From: Volvariella volvacea V23
Taxonomy: Eukaryota > Basidiomycota > Agaricomycetes > Agaricales > Pluteaceae
Reading direction: 5' to 3'
Length of the DNA: 64,000 bases
NCBI GenBank assembly: GCA_000349905.1
Contig: KB722740.1
Location: forward strand, 1,217,309 to 1,281,308
Numbering within the stretch: position 1 is the stretch's first letter; each line of letters starts with the position of its first letter. The position numbers and the translations under genes were made by a program. Below, piece after piece: positions 1-12,343 of this stretch. The notes beneath the pieces are model-generated. The model worked only from the letters and a program-made list of their open reading frames with translations, searched no databases and had not been told where the DNA came from.

Positions 1-519
1 AGAGGTGATCGAACAGATGACGTCGTATATTGACAAAGCCCTATCCTGCGCTGAGATCATCAGCATATTTGAACACAAGACAATATAGCGAAGTTATCGC
101 CTAAGGTCAAAGCTTGCAGCGAGGACGATGCAGTAGTTTCTGTTGCGCTCTGGACAGGTGTAGCCCTTCAAGTTGGTCGGATGACTGGGCCATGGCCTAG
201 AGTGGTTTGTCGTCACATGTCAGTCACAGGAGTGGCTTGAAAACGCCTATCACACCTTTATCTAATTTGCAGCTGGTGTGTAGTCATCAGAGGTTGTCTC
301 TTTGATCATGCGTGGGAATGAATACCGATGAAGAACGCAGTTTGACCTCGAACTGATCATACAAGGCGTATTAAAAGAGAGATGCGGGTAGTTTTCATTA
401 CGACTTTAGCCCTACTTCCCTGATTTTGAGCCACCTGATGGCGCCCACACATCTCAATGCAAAAGAACAGATGCACATGCTACTTTCACTTTATCCGAGA
501 GAACACTAACTAATACTAA
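1..519. other. No gene seen
   Basis: Nothing here reads as a gene on either strand. A short direct repeat of a TAATACTAAC-like unit lies near 505-525, just past the stop codon of the F-box gene that ends at 520. Confidence 0.5.
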
Positions 520-2445
520 CTAATACATTCTCCACCGGGCGTCTTGACATAAATACAAGAGATCCTGCACTTTGTCCCACCCACTAGGTTTTCCTGTTTT
601 ATCCGAGTCGGAAGGACATCCCCTCAGCCTAGAAAGATGAGGGAATAGGCTATCCAGCTGGCGCGCGACACCAAGTAGATCTTGTGGGCATGGCGTCAAC
701 ACCTCTAGCTCCTTAAGCTTGTGATCAAGGAATACAGGTGGGCGGACATTCGAGGATCGCGTGTGGCTGAAGTAAACGGATACCGCGAGATCGGTCAAGT
801 GAGGGCGTTGTGACACCAGATCACGAAGCTGAGGGATGGACAGGCCAACTCGTTGGGGTGGGAGATGAAGAGACTGGATATGTGGGAGGTGATTCACCAC
901 ATCCTGCAACGCTGCCTCCCGAGGTATGCAGGGAAGTTATTAAAGTGGAGCCTTCTGAGTTTATTCCGTTGAAGGAATGGCTTGAAGAGATACGCGGAGA
1001 TGTGTGGTTCAATATCGTCCGGATCGTTGTTCTTCCCTTCAAAGTCAATGCACAAAGTCTCGAGCGAATGACCCCACCGGCCCATGATATCGGTTATGAA
1101 GTCAATAAAACCGCCTCTGGATGTATTTACCTGTTCCTTTGATGGTAGGAACTTGACATCCTCAGAAGGAATAGTGATTGAGAGGTTTTTGAGGTGCTCG
1201 CTCGAGACGTAACCGGCGAAGACGAAGAGAGAGCTCAGCGAGCCGTCAATGCTCAAAGATTCCAGGTTTGCGAACAGGCCTTGTCCAGCGGAACCCGGAA
1301 ACAGTTTCCAATTGGCAAAGTTGTGTGAGGTATCGCGAGAACTGTGCAACTTGGAAATGCATCCGAGAGAAAGACATCTCAATGTCTGCATCTGGCCGGC
1401 AAACCATAGAAACTCGGCATCGACATTAAGCTCCGTTCCGGATAGCTCGAGGCTCTCCAAACCCCAGACTCAGACTCTTGGGGAATGAATCGCAATTCAT
1501 GAATGCGGATGACTTTTTGCAATGGGTAATCGCGACGTGACGTATGCCAGGGGCATTAAACCCGGCAAGTGAGAGAATAGTACCACCGTTTTTCTTGTCG
1601 TATCTGAGAATAGCTTCGCGGATCTCGAGCCTCGAGAGGGACGGTGCGAGCAACTGAACTGCGAGCCTAATAGACGAAGCTATGTGAGACACTGAAGCAT
1701 CATTGAGAATCAGACTTCGAAGCTGAGGAAGGAGTGATGAGCGTTTTCGAAGGGCAGATAATACCGTGTAGAGGGTGTTGTCGTTTTTGATACAAAATCT
1801 CTTGTATGAGTTGACGTGAAGGTGCATCATCCGGACACGATGCGAATAGTAATCAAAACGCATCCAGTCTGATTCAGAGTACTCGAAATGCGGTTCCTAT
1901 GATGTGTATTAGCTACACAAGGATTTGCATATATGAATGCGCGCGCTTACAAGAAAAAGCTCCTGTTGGTAGTAATCTTCGTCGATCATATTGCTAGTTC
2001 TTCGAACATTAATGAATGGAAGAAGCATCAGTAATGGACAGGGGGAGTCCAGATGCTTCCATAACATATCGAGAGCAGGACGGCAAAATATCTTGTTGAC
2101 AAGCGACAACGAGTATAATGTTCCCCCTTCGCTTTTTGCGTATGATTCTGCTTTGTCCTCGTCCTCTAGCTCGTCCTGGTCTTCTAGTCCGTCCTGGTTC
2201 TCGTGCTCGAGAACTTCTGGAACACTATAGTCCGGGATTTCCACATGCGAAACGATGGAACAAACGATATCGTAAGTGGACAGAGCAATCTGTTGAGCGC
2301 TGGCATGTGTTCCTGAGTTTAGGTTGGAATCTGATAGGAAGTCAGGTATCTAATGAGCTATCTTGAGGTCAACACCACCTGACGATGCCTCTGATGCTGA
2401 AGAGGTGTCAAAAGGAGACCTCAAGCTTGCGCTGGGCCCCGGCAT
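520..2445 (-). pseudogene. F-box/LRR-like protein gene, frameshifted (F-box A)
   Basis: F-box proteins are substrate adaptors of SCF ubiquitin ligases. The reading enters near 2445-2300, where a degenerate F-box is seen (TYDIVCSIVSHV), followed by an acidic Asp/Glu stretch and the family block LSLVNKIFCRPALDMLWKHLDS. A 54-nt intron (about 1950-1897) is in phase and leads to EPHFEYSESDWMRFDYYSHRVR, a hallmark of Agaricomycete F-box proteins. LRR-like text follows. Twice the frame changes by one base with no room for an intron, near 1440-1465 and near 905-930, and each time the new frame continues the same kind of protein. The start is uncertain: an ATG at 2445 with a 66-nt intron is phase-consistent, but its donor GTGGTG is weak. 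The simplest reading is a decaying gene; sequencing errors could also explain it. Confidence 0.6.
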
Positions 2446-4729
2446 TGCAAAAAGTAGGACTCGAAACTTTGTCTTTACCGGCGGTGTGGGACATCATGTA
2501 TGTGAAAATCGTGGGCTGGTCTGTGGCACCAAATAGGTGTAAACTCGGGATTGCACAACCAAGCCTCTCACTGGCACTTGCACACCAGCGTCGTCGATGT
2601 GCTCATTCCTTCGACGAGACACCAATTGTACGAATACCCAGCACTTATACGACAGGCGGAGAAGGAATCCTTAAGTGGCGCGGCTGAATGTCGGACGTAA
2701 CGAGGTACTACTCTTGTTGCTTGTGGATGGTAACGCGCTTTCGTCAATCATGATACCGAACGGTGTTCACCCTTCGACACACCAAATACCCCAAGTTGCT
2801 TAGCGGAAAGCCCTTATGTGAAGCACATCGTTGCGAAACACGGTCAGCATCACACCCTTTACGTCAGTATCTCTCGTTTCTGGTTTGCAAGCCCCCTCAT
2901 CTCGGTCAACTTCGGAACTGATGCTCTTGGCTTAGCTGTACCATGCATCCTTATCTCGAATTTCGAACAAAGAACGTGGTGGCCAGACCGTTCTCACCAG
3001 TGCGGTCGCCCATTGGATTCTGCAGCGGTACCAGTACACAGTAAGTATCGCGCTTACATCCCGGTCCCGGATCACCCTCCCTCATTGATGGCAAGATCAC
3101 TCGTTGCATCATCTCTTCATCGTGCTCTCCATGCTATCGTCCACCACGTGGCCTCATACGCACCCTTCCGGAAAATCTGCTTCTTTTTCGAATTACCACA
3201 ATATCTTTGCTGCCCACCTGACACAACGTTCGTGATTTCAGCTATGGGCAGTAATTTCGAACCTTGAGCTCCGCGGACCCCATACGTTACTAAAACTCGC
3301 TGCGCTTGGGATCTGATCATTGAGCGTTTGTTCGCGTCTTGGCACTTACTTTCCACCTTCCCGGTATCAGACCAATGTCAGAATTCGACTGAATTTCTTG
3401 AATTCCAAACATCGTACCAACGTGTTTCGTCCCCAACGTTGCTTGAAACTTTCTGCGTCCACTTGTATTTGATTAATAAACATAGTGAGCACTCCACCCT
3501 TGTTCTGCTGTAGAGCTAATTGAAAACACAGCATCTTTTCCAGTAATGGGGCCATACTTTCTACCAAGGAAAGCGGTCGATCTCGGTCCCGTCACGAGTT
3601 CTTCATTCGTCTGTTCCGTCTCCTACCCTTTAGTAGGAAGACGCACGCAGCAAGCGTTGTTTGTAGTATGACGTTATGTGCAACCGAGGATCGACCATCA
3701 TAACAACTGCGGAGGTGAAATCCGTTGGTTATTTTCCTCGTTCCGACCTGGACTAGACCTCTCCCTTGATGGACACCGTACAAATGAAATAAGCTATGGA
3801 AGGCAATCGAGTTATTCTTGTCACCTGGCAGGTAATGGAATCAGGGCACATGTGTTTCGGGCACCTGTGGTCATTGGGGTGGTGGTACTGATGATCAAGG
3901 TCGATTGCCATGCGAGAATGATGGGCCCCGCTGGCAACTAATGCCATCTGAAACTAGAAACAGAACATCTCGTTCTTCCCGGCGCAGCAAAGCGTACGTA
4001 GAGAATTCATTATGAGTCAATTCGTACGTCAAGCACAGCCTATAGCTTGTCGCATCAACTGTAAAGACCGGTGTCAGTCAAAGTAGGTGAGCTAAAGAAA
4101 GGCATGCACCCAAGCTGAGCGTGGGATATTGACCCAATATTTAGTAGAATTTGGATCAGCCCAAGACATCGAGCGTCAAAGCTGTGACTGTCACCGCATC
4201 TTACAGATCTTATCACCGAGTGGCTTCGGTCGAATAACCTTATGGGCCAAAACACAGAATAGTTTACCGAGCTCAGTATCCATCTATGGTGATTCTACCA
4301 TCTGATTGGCTTCTCCGCATGCCCAGCACACCATGCTCGTCCATCGCAGGCCCCCCCCCTCTTGTGACCTGTCCGGTCAGTATGCTGACCCCTCCGGATA
4401 CCTCGTTTACTCATCACTGTCCAGCAACAGTTGGATCAAACGTTCTAAATCTGGAACTAGCCGATCCGGGTTGACAGCATCATTCAGAACTCAATGCGGA
4501 ATACGATGATGACCAGACTGCAGGCTTCTTGGGCGGTACTTAATCTGCGCATGGAGAATTCAGTCCTTCTCTAGCCGGCTTTCTCTCCCTCCTCACGCAA
4601 GGCTCCCCTTTCCCCACCGGTTCCCTTAGCTCTTCACTGGTCTGCTTGGGCTTTGGTACCGCCTATCGGCCAGCAATCAGAACATCCAACTTTCGCCAGT
4701 AGCCCCCTCGTTTCACCTATCAACTCATC
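2446..4729. other. Intergenic, no gene recognised
   Basis: Open frames of up to about 150 codons occur (for example 2818-3267, +), but none has recognisable motifs, splice structure or a conserved-looking composition. This lies between the F-box gene, transcribed leftwards, and the DUF6533 gene, transcribed rightwards, so it should hold both promoters. Confidence 0.4.
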
Positions 4730-6368
4730 ATGTCGGCACCTCCACCTGGCGGCGCGGGTGATCCTACAGCTTTACCTCCTGATGTGGCGGCTATGCTTGC
4801 TCAAGGAGAGAAAGATGGTCAGGCTGTTGTGCTATGGACAGTGGGAATGTATGTCCTCGTACGTGTACCTGTACGGCATGCGCTCATCACTTGTCAGGTT
4901 CTGCATCTTCGGCTGGGATTACTTCATGTATCTCCCTCAAGAGATATCCAGAATATGGAAGAAAAGTTTCACAGTAAGCCTCCGAACTAGCCGCAGCGAA
5001 TCTCGGTACTAATAGCCATGCATAGTATATCTCTTATCTGTACCTAGTGAATAGGTACTATGGATTGCTGCAGTTCGCGATAGTAATAGTATTGATTACG
5101 ACACCTATCACGGATGCCATCTCTGTCGAAACCTGCAAGAGTAAGTCTCATGCTCGCCGAGCTTTGACGTACTCTGAGCTTTGAATCCGCAGGCATCTTC
5201 CTATGGCAGCCCGTTGGAGCGCTCATCTCCACATTCCTGTCACAATGCATCATGTTTGCCAGAGTATACGCCGTAAGTCGCCCAGCAATTCCGGTTTTGT
5301 GCACCCATCAAACGAACACGCCAATTGATCACTCCTTCTCGCCTCGTTTAGTTGTACAGCCAGTCTAGGGTCATCGCGGGCATCCTTGGTACGATCATGC
5401 TGGCGGAAATGGGCGTCCATGTTTATACGATGACGGTCGTGTTCCCCGCACCAATCCCGGCCCCTGGGGTAAAAATTCCATGCGTGGCTATTGGTCCACT
5501 GCCATGGCTTATTGCATTCTGGGTAAGTCCCAAACCTGCGGATAGGCCGCCAAACCCTAAGAGATAAAGAAGCTGATATGATAATCATCTCCGCGCTCTA
5601 GGTCATGCCCCTCGTGTTTGATACCGTCACATTTGCGTTGACCTTGTACAAGTCGATTTCATACTGGAGGACGCAAGTGGAGTCACCCACGTTGGCTTTG
5701 CTATTCCGTGACGGACTCATTTACTTTGCTGCCATTTTTACGTGAGTGCCACTGGACTTGACGTGCTGTGCCTTCATAACGCCTGTCTAATATTGTGCCT
5801 CTTTAGTATGAACTTCCTCAATGTGATTCTATTCGTCACACAGAATGAAACCCTGCAAGCCATCAATCTACCGTACGTATGGATTTCAATACATTTGCAC
5901 CCAACACCACCTTTCGTCCGATCATCACTCTCATCCGTCAGCAGCACTCTTCTTTGCTTCCCTATCCCCGCTTGTCCAATCAATTCATTTCGTTCACACC
6001 ACCACTCCCTGTTATCTTGTCCCCAAAACCAACGCTGACGATCTTTACTCTCTAGAGCCACACTGATGTTAACGATTATCATGTCCTGCCGCTTGGTCTT
6101 GAACATGCGAGCTCCTAGGGGGGTCATTCGATCTGGAGGAGGCTCATCCGGGGGTACCTCCGGAAACACTTCCGGATCCGGATCAGAAGGCGCCGCACTT
6201 CCAACCTGGCATGCAATGTCTACGATGAGAGGCGACAAGCCCAACAACAGTATGGACGTTCAAAACCGTGGTCCCACAGCCGTTATCATTGGAGGCAACC
6301 CGTATGGTCACGCTCGGGGCTACTCAGTGGGAGAACCCCAAAAGTCGGGGTTTGACTCGAGGATTTGA
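4730..6368 (+). CDS. DUF6533 multi-pass membrane protein
   Basis: Eight exons join in phase to about 359 aa: 4730-4848, 4898-4973, 5026-5140, 5193-5272, 5352-5522, 5602-5741, 5807-5872 and 6056-6368. After a 40-residue Pro/Gly-rich leader, the N-terminal block WDYFMYLPQEISRIWKK followed by LYLVNRYYG matches DUF6533, the start of a large Agaricomycete family of about seven-helix membrane proteins with unknown function. Several hydrophobic segments follow (FAIVIVLITTPI, VIAGILGTIMLAEMGV, LPWLIAFWVMPLVFDTVTFAL, FAAIFTMNFLNVILF, LMLTIIMSCRLVLNMR). The C-terminal 80 residues are polar, rich in Gly/Ser, and probably cytosolic. All introns are GT-AG, mostly 49-79 nt; the last is 183 nt. Ligand and partners are unknown; a GPCR-like fold is often suggested for this family but is not shown here. 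Confidence 0.85.
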
Positions 6369-9356
6369 TACGGCCCACGAGATGTTGTTGCGGATGCATA
6401 TGTGTTGATTTCGGTAGGAATCGATGCACATGTGTGTCGATATCGCTCTTGAACGTCGACAGGAGATGAAAGTGGGCCTTCAGGGCCTTGCTTAGTGATG
6501 ACAACGACGACTTTTGTGATGCCTTTCTGACGATGTTGACCCTTGTTGTATTCTTACTTTTTGTAGGGTGGGTCCCATTATTACACCATTACTTCCTGCT
6601 TTCATTGTTTCCGCACCTCACTCTTGGGTTTCTTTCGTCTCTCTTGTGTGGCGGTTCATTGGGACCCTGCCTTGGGTCAGATACCCCCTTATCCACCTAT
6701 ACTACCGTTTTCCCTTCACCAAAACCCCCTACCCACTCAAAACACTAACACTGGTTTCTATTCCCCCCCTGCGTCTATTTATTTATTTTGTTCTCCTATT
6801 CGTATTTATTTTACTCCTTCGACATAGTACGCTTATTGTACACGCCGACTACTTGTATATACCCTGCCTTCGTACTACCTTTGTGCATATTCTGTATAAT
6901 GTATGAATACGACCGTTCTCATCACGATCACATACAAAAATCTATTGACTCGTTTCGGGCTCGTAAACCCATCTCCGCGTTGAAATCCGTGCGCTTACGA
7001 ATACTAGTACCTGGGTACTGTTATTAGGCCCTGTACAGCCACAAGCGTATCTACTCTTGTCATACGAAGAGCACTAAGGAGTATGCATCAACTCCGATTC
7101 CCCATTGTCGGCAAGAGCGCCAGGTCCAATCAATATTCGCCCATGTGTACTACACCGAACGCCCCGTTCACTGTGACACATCCTAAATGTGTAGTAGGTA
7201 CAATAGGCACAATGTCCTGCGACATCTCACTTCCGCCGACAATCTTGCTGTATGTCGTAAGTCCCGTTCCTCGTTGCATGTTTGCTACATGCAACTCGCC
7301 GTTAATCCCACTGGCATGATTTCGACAATTTTTTGATGCAGACTTTTTGATGTGGTTCCTTTCGTTTGCTCGTTGATCGTGCTTAAAGGTTGCATCCATC
7401 AGCACGACCACGGTGTCCTGTGCGGTAGTCAGCGCGGATAATCAAACACCTCTGTGTGCTGTCACGCTGGGGGCGTAAACGTCCAAGACATTTGCTCAGA
7501 TGATATAGGTCGGAAGGTGGACTTTGAGCGATGCTCCTCGTGGTAACTCGTCCTTGCTCCCATTGTCAGAGTGCATCTCTGAGATGATACCGCAATTCGA
7601 AGAAGTGCAAGCAAGACGTCATCACGCTCCGGCCAAAGGGTCGCTGAAGGTGCACCGTATCACATGTCATCGCTAACGCTGGACGCACAGTTGATTCAAC
7701 CACGTGTGTAGGACAGATATTGGCATTCAAAGTATCCAGCGGCTATATAGTAGTATCGCGCTCGACTTCTTCAGAGTGTCAGTTGAGATGTCAAAGGAAT
7801 TCGAAGCAACGTCAAGATTTTCTGAATTGCACACTATCGGAGCGACATAGAGCAAACTTTCTGACATATCATCGTCCACACGATGTTCGTCCGAGTCCAT
7901 GGGTAATCAGAAAACGATTCTGATCGTATAGCCACCCCCCTGCCCATATCCTAGAGGACGGTACATCTGGACATATGCCTCATAACCGTGACTTCGGCCT
8001 TATCAACTCAAGGCACTGCAGGGGTACACAGTACACCGTACCGTAGCCATGGAGAAACTTTGTACCCCCCCCCCAGAGGGTCCGGAACGCCTCCTTGGCA
8101 AATGATGATGCCGCCAATCACGATCCCAAAAGGAGCTCCTCCCAAATGCGATTACCTGCTGATCCCAAGAGAAAGTCAGAAAACCGGGGATATCGCCGCA
8201 TACGGGCAACAAGCAGATCAATACGCCGGCGCTCCATTTCCAATCACCGGAGTATGTGCGGAAGAAAAAAAAATATCATTATTGTTGTTATTTCGTTCGT
8301 TCTAAGCGTCGGTTGGGTTCGGGTTGCGAAATGTTTCAACTCCTTGGTTCTGGTTCCACGAACTCTCCTCCTGAACCAGAGCTGGGGTAAGGGAAAGGCA
8401 ATCGATAAGATAGCCCCCGCCACCTGACGCGCAAAGCTCTCAGGCTGCTTCACACGTTGGACGTGCTATCTGCTTCTAAACGGTACCATCATGATGCTCA
8501 CCACTGGAAATTGGGTATTACCAGCGCTTTCTCCGAGTTCGTGGCTTCTCTGTTTTGCTCTAGTCGACAGCATGAAAAGTGGGGTCGGATTGATAGACGC
8601 ACGTTTGCGGGAGATAGGCATATTGTCGATGGCCAGAGCGTACATGCGACGGAACAGGCTAGATCGCGTTCGTAGTCGCACACCATTTTTGAAAAATAAT
8701 GAGAGAGGAGAGCGAGTTCGCATTGAGCTAAGCAATGTAGCACCAACACCAAAAAAGTCGGCAGATAGCGACTAGTCCCAATCAACTAGGAGCAACAAAT
8801 ACACAAAAAAAAAATAGAACCATATACAATTAAAAATCGGGTACTCAGACACTATATACAAAACACCAAGAACTCCCCATCATCGTGGGGACAGCCAAAC
8901 GCCCATCCGCATCTTGAGAATGAGAAGTTTAGAGCTTGGGTGCGAATTGCCACAACTAAAAACGCAAAAAGGTCAGGAAACGCATCGTAATGGACAGCAA
9001 CAACGAAAACGCGTAAACGAGGGACAATAAAAGCACAATAATGAGGTAACCCGTCCAAAAAAAACAAAAAAAGAATGATCACAATTGATCCGTTGCCGCT
9101 GCCACTGCCAGCTGCTGTGCTTTAGCATTAGCCGCGTCCTAGCAACAACGACACCCGCTGTCGCTGTCTCCCTGTTTCGCTTCGCTTCATAGACATTGCA
9201 CGGATGGTCAGTTGTCCAACTGTGTTGGACAGATAGAACGCGAACGAAAGGAGCAAACGGACGTCCCGGGGACAGAGAAGTTGATGCCCCTCGGACGTGA
9301 ATGAAGCATAAGAAAGTTAGGGAATATGCTTCCGCGATTCGTAAGCTTAAAATCAC
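6369..9356. other. Long gap without a recognisable gene
   Basis: About 3 kb between the convergent DUF6533 and hemerythrin-like genes. The first part is pyrimidine-rich (6540-6900) and may include 3' UTR. The A-rich stretch near 8790-8850 and AT-rich text to 9080 may belong to the 3' side of the next gene. No RNA gene, transposase or repeat was recognised. Confidence 0.4.
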
Positions 9357-10757
9357 TTAAAATCGCTCGTGGTACATGCGCCGTTGAACCCCCTGACGCA
9401 CAACACCCAACGTCAAAGTGCAGAAATAGAACGCCAAAAAAAATAGAATAAAAACGCCGATGGGAATCGCGTTACTCACCCTCCTGTTGGGGAGATAGAA
9501 AATATAAGGAACGAGGAAGTTCCTCACTGGGCCTGGAATGGGCGGGAAGCTCGATTCCTTGGGAGTGTGGATAACCGTGTAGACCAAGAACGTCGCTGGC
9601 GGCTATTATTAAGTCATTGAAAATAGGGTCGGGTATGCGTGACGTCATTTCAATTAGAGTCGCAGTTTGCGTCGTTCCGTTTGGCAATTCAATTTGAAGG
9701 TTGGGTTCAGGCGATGAACAAGTGATGCACACCAATCAGCGATGGCCGATAGGAATGATGTGGCAATGTGGGCGTCCGTCGGCGGAGATGGAGGTGGGGC
9801 AGGAAGGTGGCGAGGAAGGCTGTTAGTAATCCATCAAGAAGCAAGAAGACGTGATAAAGTTAAAGGGCGGATACAGCCTCTGGGAGCGGCGCAAGTTTGG
9901 GGACAGCAACACGCTCGTGCAGATTAGGCGGGACACATCGACAAGATATCCCCCCAAGACGAAAAAAAGCACGAGCATTCGTAGCAAAGACTTACCATGC
10001 TCTTCATATGCTTCTCTGAAACGGAAGCAATCTTCTTGACTTCAGCTTCCGTGAGGCCAGAGGCGCGAATTTTCTCAGGCTCGAGGTACGTGATTTCCTG
10101 GGCCAACTAAAGAGGAACGCGAGGGGTGAACTTCTATATGACGGATAGTCGAGACTGAGCACACATACGTGGGTAGCAAGGGCAGGAGCGAAGCCATCTA
10201 TAATCTGTCTAAACCTGGCAGGCTCGAAGCTCTGGAGGTCCGATGTGGTCGACTTTTGTCCATAGCCCCATGGCGTGCCAGCAGGAAGACAAGACACGAG
10301 ATATCCCTTGAGAGTTTCAACGCCGTTGTGGAAGGATTCGTGTTCAGCGACAATGAACGAAGTATCGAATTTGGGATTGAACTCTGGGTAATAGATAGTT
10401 TCCTCCCATCTACGATGGTCAGTTCTAGTGGGGCACAGATGATGGCAGCTCCGGACAACTCACTCGTGGTGGTGGTCGAGCACGGCGTACCACTGTAACG
10501 CGTATTCAACAAAGTCCTTGTACTTCTCAGGAGGAACCTCGGTGGCTTTCTGTTGATGAGGGGTCTGGTAAGTGCCAATGCTCTGCGCCACGGAAAAGAG
10601 AACCTACGTTGTAGATGTGAAGTAGGGCATTCAGGATCATGACGTGCGCCCCAGCCATCTCCCATTGCTGGGCGGCGTAAATGTCTTTGGGTTGATCGCC
10701 ACGAGCGGCATTCATGCAGTCGTTGAGCGAAGCGCGAATAGCTGATTCGGTAGACAT
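9357..10757 (-). CDS. Hemerythrin-like (HHE) protein with C-terminal membrane segment
   Basis: Five exons give about 277 aa: 10757-10608, 10549-10464, 10409-10169, 10106-9996 and 9602-9357. The HHE fold is a four-helix bundle that binds metal through His and Glu. The ligand-bearing blocks are in order: AGAHVMILNALLHIYN, LDHHHEWEETIYYPEF (split by an intron inside the first Glu codon after HHH), VAEHESFHNGV and ALATHLAQEITYL. Fungal relatives end with a Pro-rich FPPxPxPV motif; here this is SFPPIPGPVRNF. It is followed by a strongly hydrophobic stretch (IPIGVFILFFLAFYF) and a basic tail RQGVQRRMYHERF, which points to membrane anchoring. The last intron (9995-9603, 393 nt) is much longer than the others (54-62 nt); a small extra exon could hide in it. 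Metal, ligand and location are unknown. Confidence 0.75.
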
Positions 10758-12343
10758 GTTGATGTTACAGAGGTGTCAAAAGCCGGGAAATGAACAGAGC
10801 AGATGAGGATGGATTGGGGTAGGGGAGGGAGAAGGGATATAGCAGAGGAAAAGAAGGGGACGGGAAGGTTGGAGAAGGACACGGGTTGGAGTTGAGTCAG
10901 AAGTGTGGCGGGTGTGTTGAAATTGCGTGTGAGGGTGTTGAGTTTAAGTGCTTAATGTCCGTCAAAAGAAGGTAGCATAAAAGGCGATCGATACCTACTT
11001 TGGGCCCGAAGAACCCACGACCAATGGCTCCCGTCTGATTTGTTGATGGGCCGGACGGGCTGGATTCGGAAAGATCTGAGGGGCGGCAGCGAGGCGACCC
11101 TCGGATGCATCAAGATTTATAATCGCCCCCCACACCGCGACTGGTGCCGGGCCCAAGCTGGAAGAACAGCTGGCACTGCACTGCAGCCAAGCATTCGACG
11201 CTTCGCAGCTTTGTTGGTTGGCCATCACAGAATCACGAAGCATAGGTGACACTGATGCCAACACCTTCCATGAGTTTTTGTTAGTCATGGCGCGTCCCAG
11301 ACTACACAGGTCTTACCCAACCGCAAGATGTCATCTACAAGTCGATTCGTACGACTGTTCAGCGTTACACCACATCAGTCACGATCAGACGAGGAATGAA
11401 GAGAGTTTGGTGATGGAATCCACGACCACATGGCGCCATCGGTGGGGGGTGGATCCAGTAAATTGCTGCAAGGGATTTGCTTGACCATAAACTGAGATTG
11501 TCGGGGAGCCCTTCAGGGAGGTGGGCTGGATATTGACCGACGGCAGCGTCACCAAGGCGCAGGGTGACGAGCGTATTTGGACCTGTTTGTAAGCAGCCCA
11601 AAATGGCATGTCGTTTCCACGCTGATGCTTCCGCGGCGCCGGCGCTTGCCACATGTTGACCAGCTGAATCCAAGATCCACATGCGCTTGGGCTACGTTAA
11701 CTGAAGTATGGGCTCTCATCACCACACTTGCATCTACTCGCTTGCTCTCGCTTCGCCCGGCTCCGTCTTGCGCCGTCGGGTGCACGATCGCACACACGTT
11801 GTGCCATAGCAACTTCCTGTAATGGGGCAGCCAAGACGGGCAGACTGGGGCCATTGTTCACGTTGGTGCTTGGGAGAGATAACGGGTATGGGACCATTCA
11901 GCTCAACGCACGTTACCATCATCCGTTTGATGGCCAGCAGATCCAGTGCGGTTATGGGCGGTGTCAAGTGATGTTTGGACACGATGCCTGACTATGTTTA
12001 GGGTTCTAGTGTATTGATGCAGTACGCGCACCTCCCGGGTTCTGTATTATCTCTCTGATGCATAATGCGTGCCTCTCGGTGACCTATTTTCCACTGAGAA
12101 GTTCGCACGTCGACTATACGATAGACCGATCGAATTCCAGCTAATCAGTGGGGCGTAAGGGGATTTGCAAACTTCTTAAAGTCGAGTGAGGATACGGGGT
12201 TATTCTGTGTCCTCCACCAAGACCTTCCTCCCCAGCTTAAAGCTCGACTCTCGTGACAGGTCATTTTCACATACTTGGGAATCGATACCTCCACCTTTTA
12301 CGCTATTGGCACCGAATATACCACCATAACTTACAAGTACCTA
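10758..12343. other. Divergent intergenic region, no gene seen
   Basis: Contains the upstream regions of the hemerythrin-like gene (leftwards) and the NmrA-like gene (rightwards). Purine-rich GGGGA-type tracts lie at about 10800-10900. Open frames here look random. Confidence 0.4.

Noticed and set aside
2818..3267. 149-codon plus-strand frame as a gene
   Set aside because: No recognisable domain, no family motif and no splice structure; its length is within what chance gives here.
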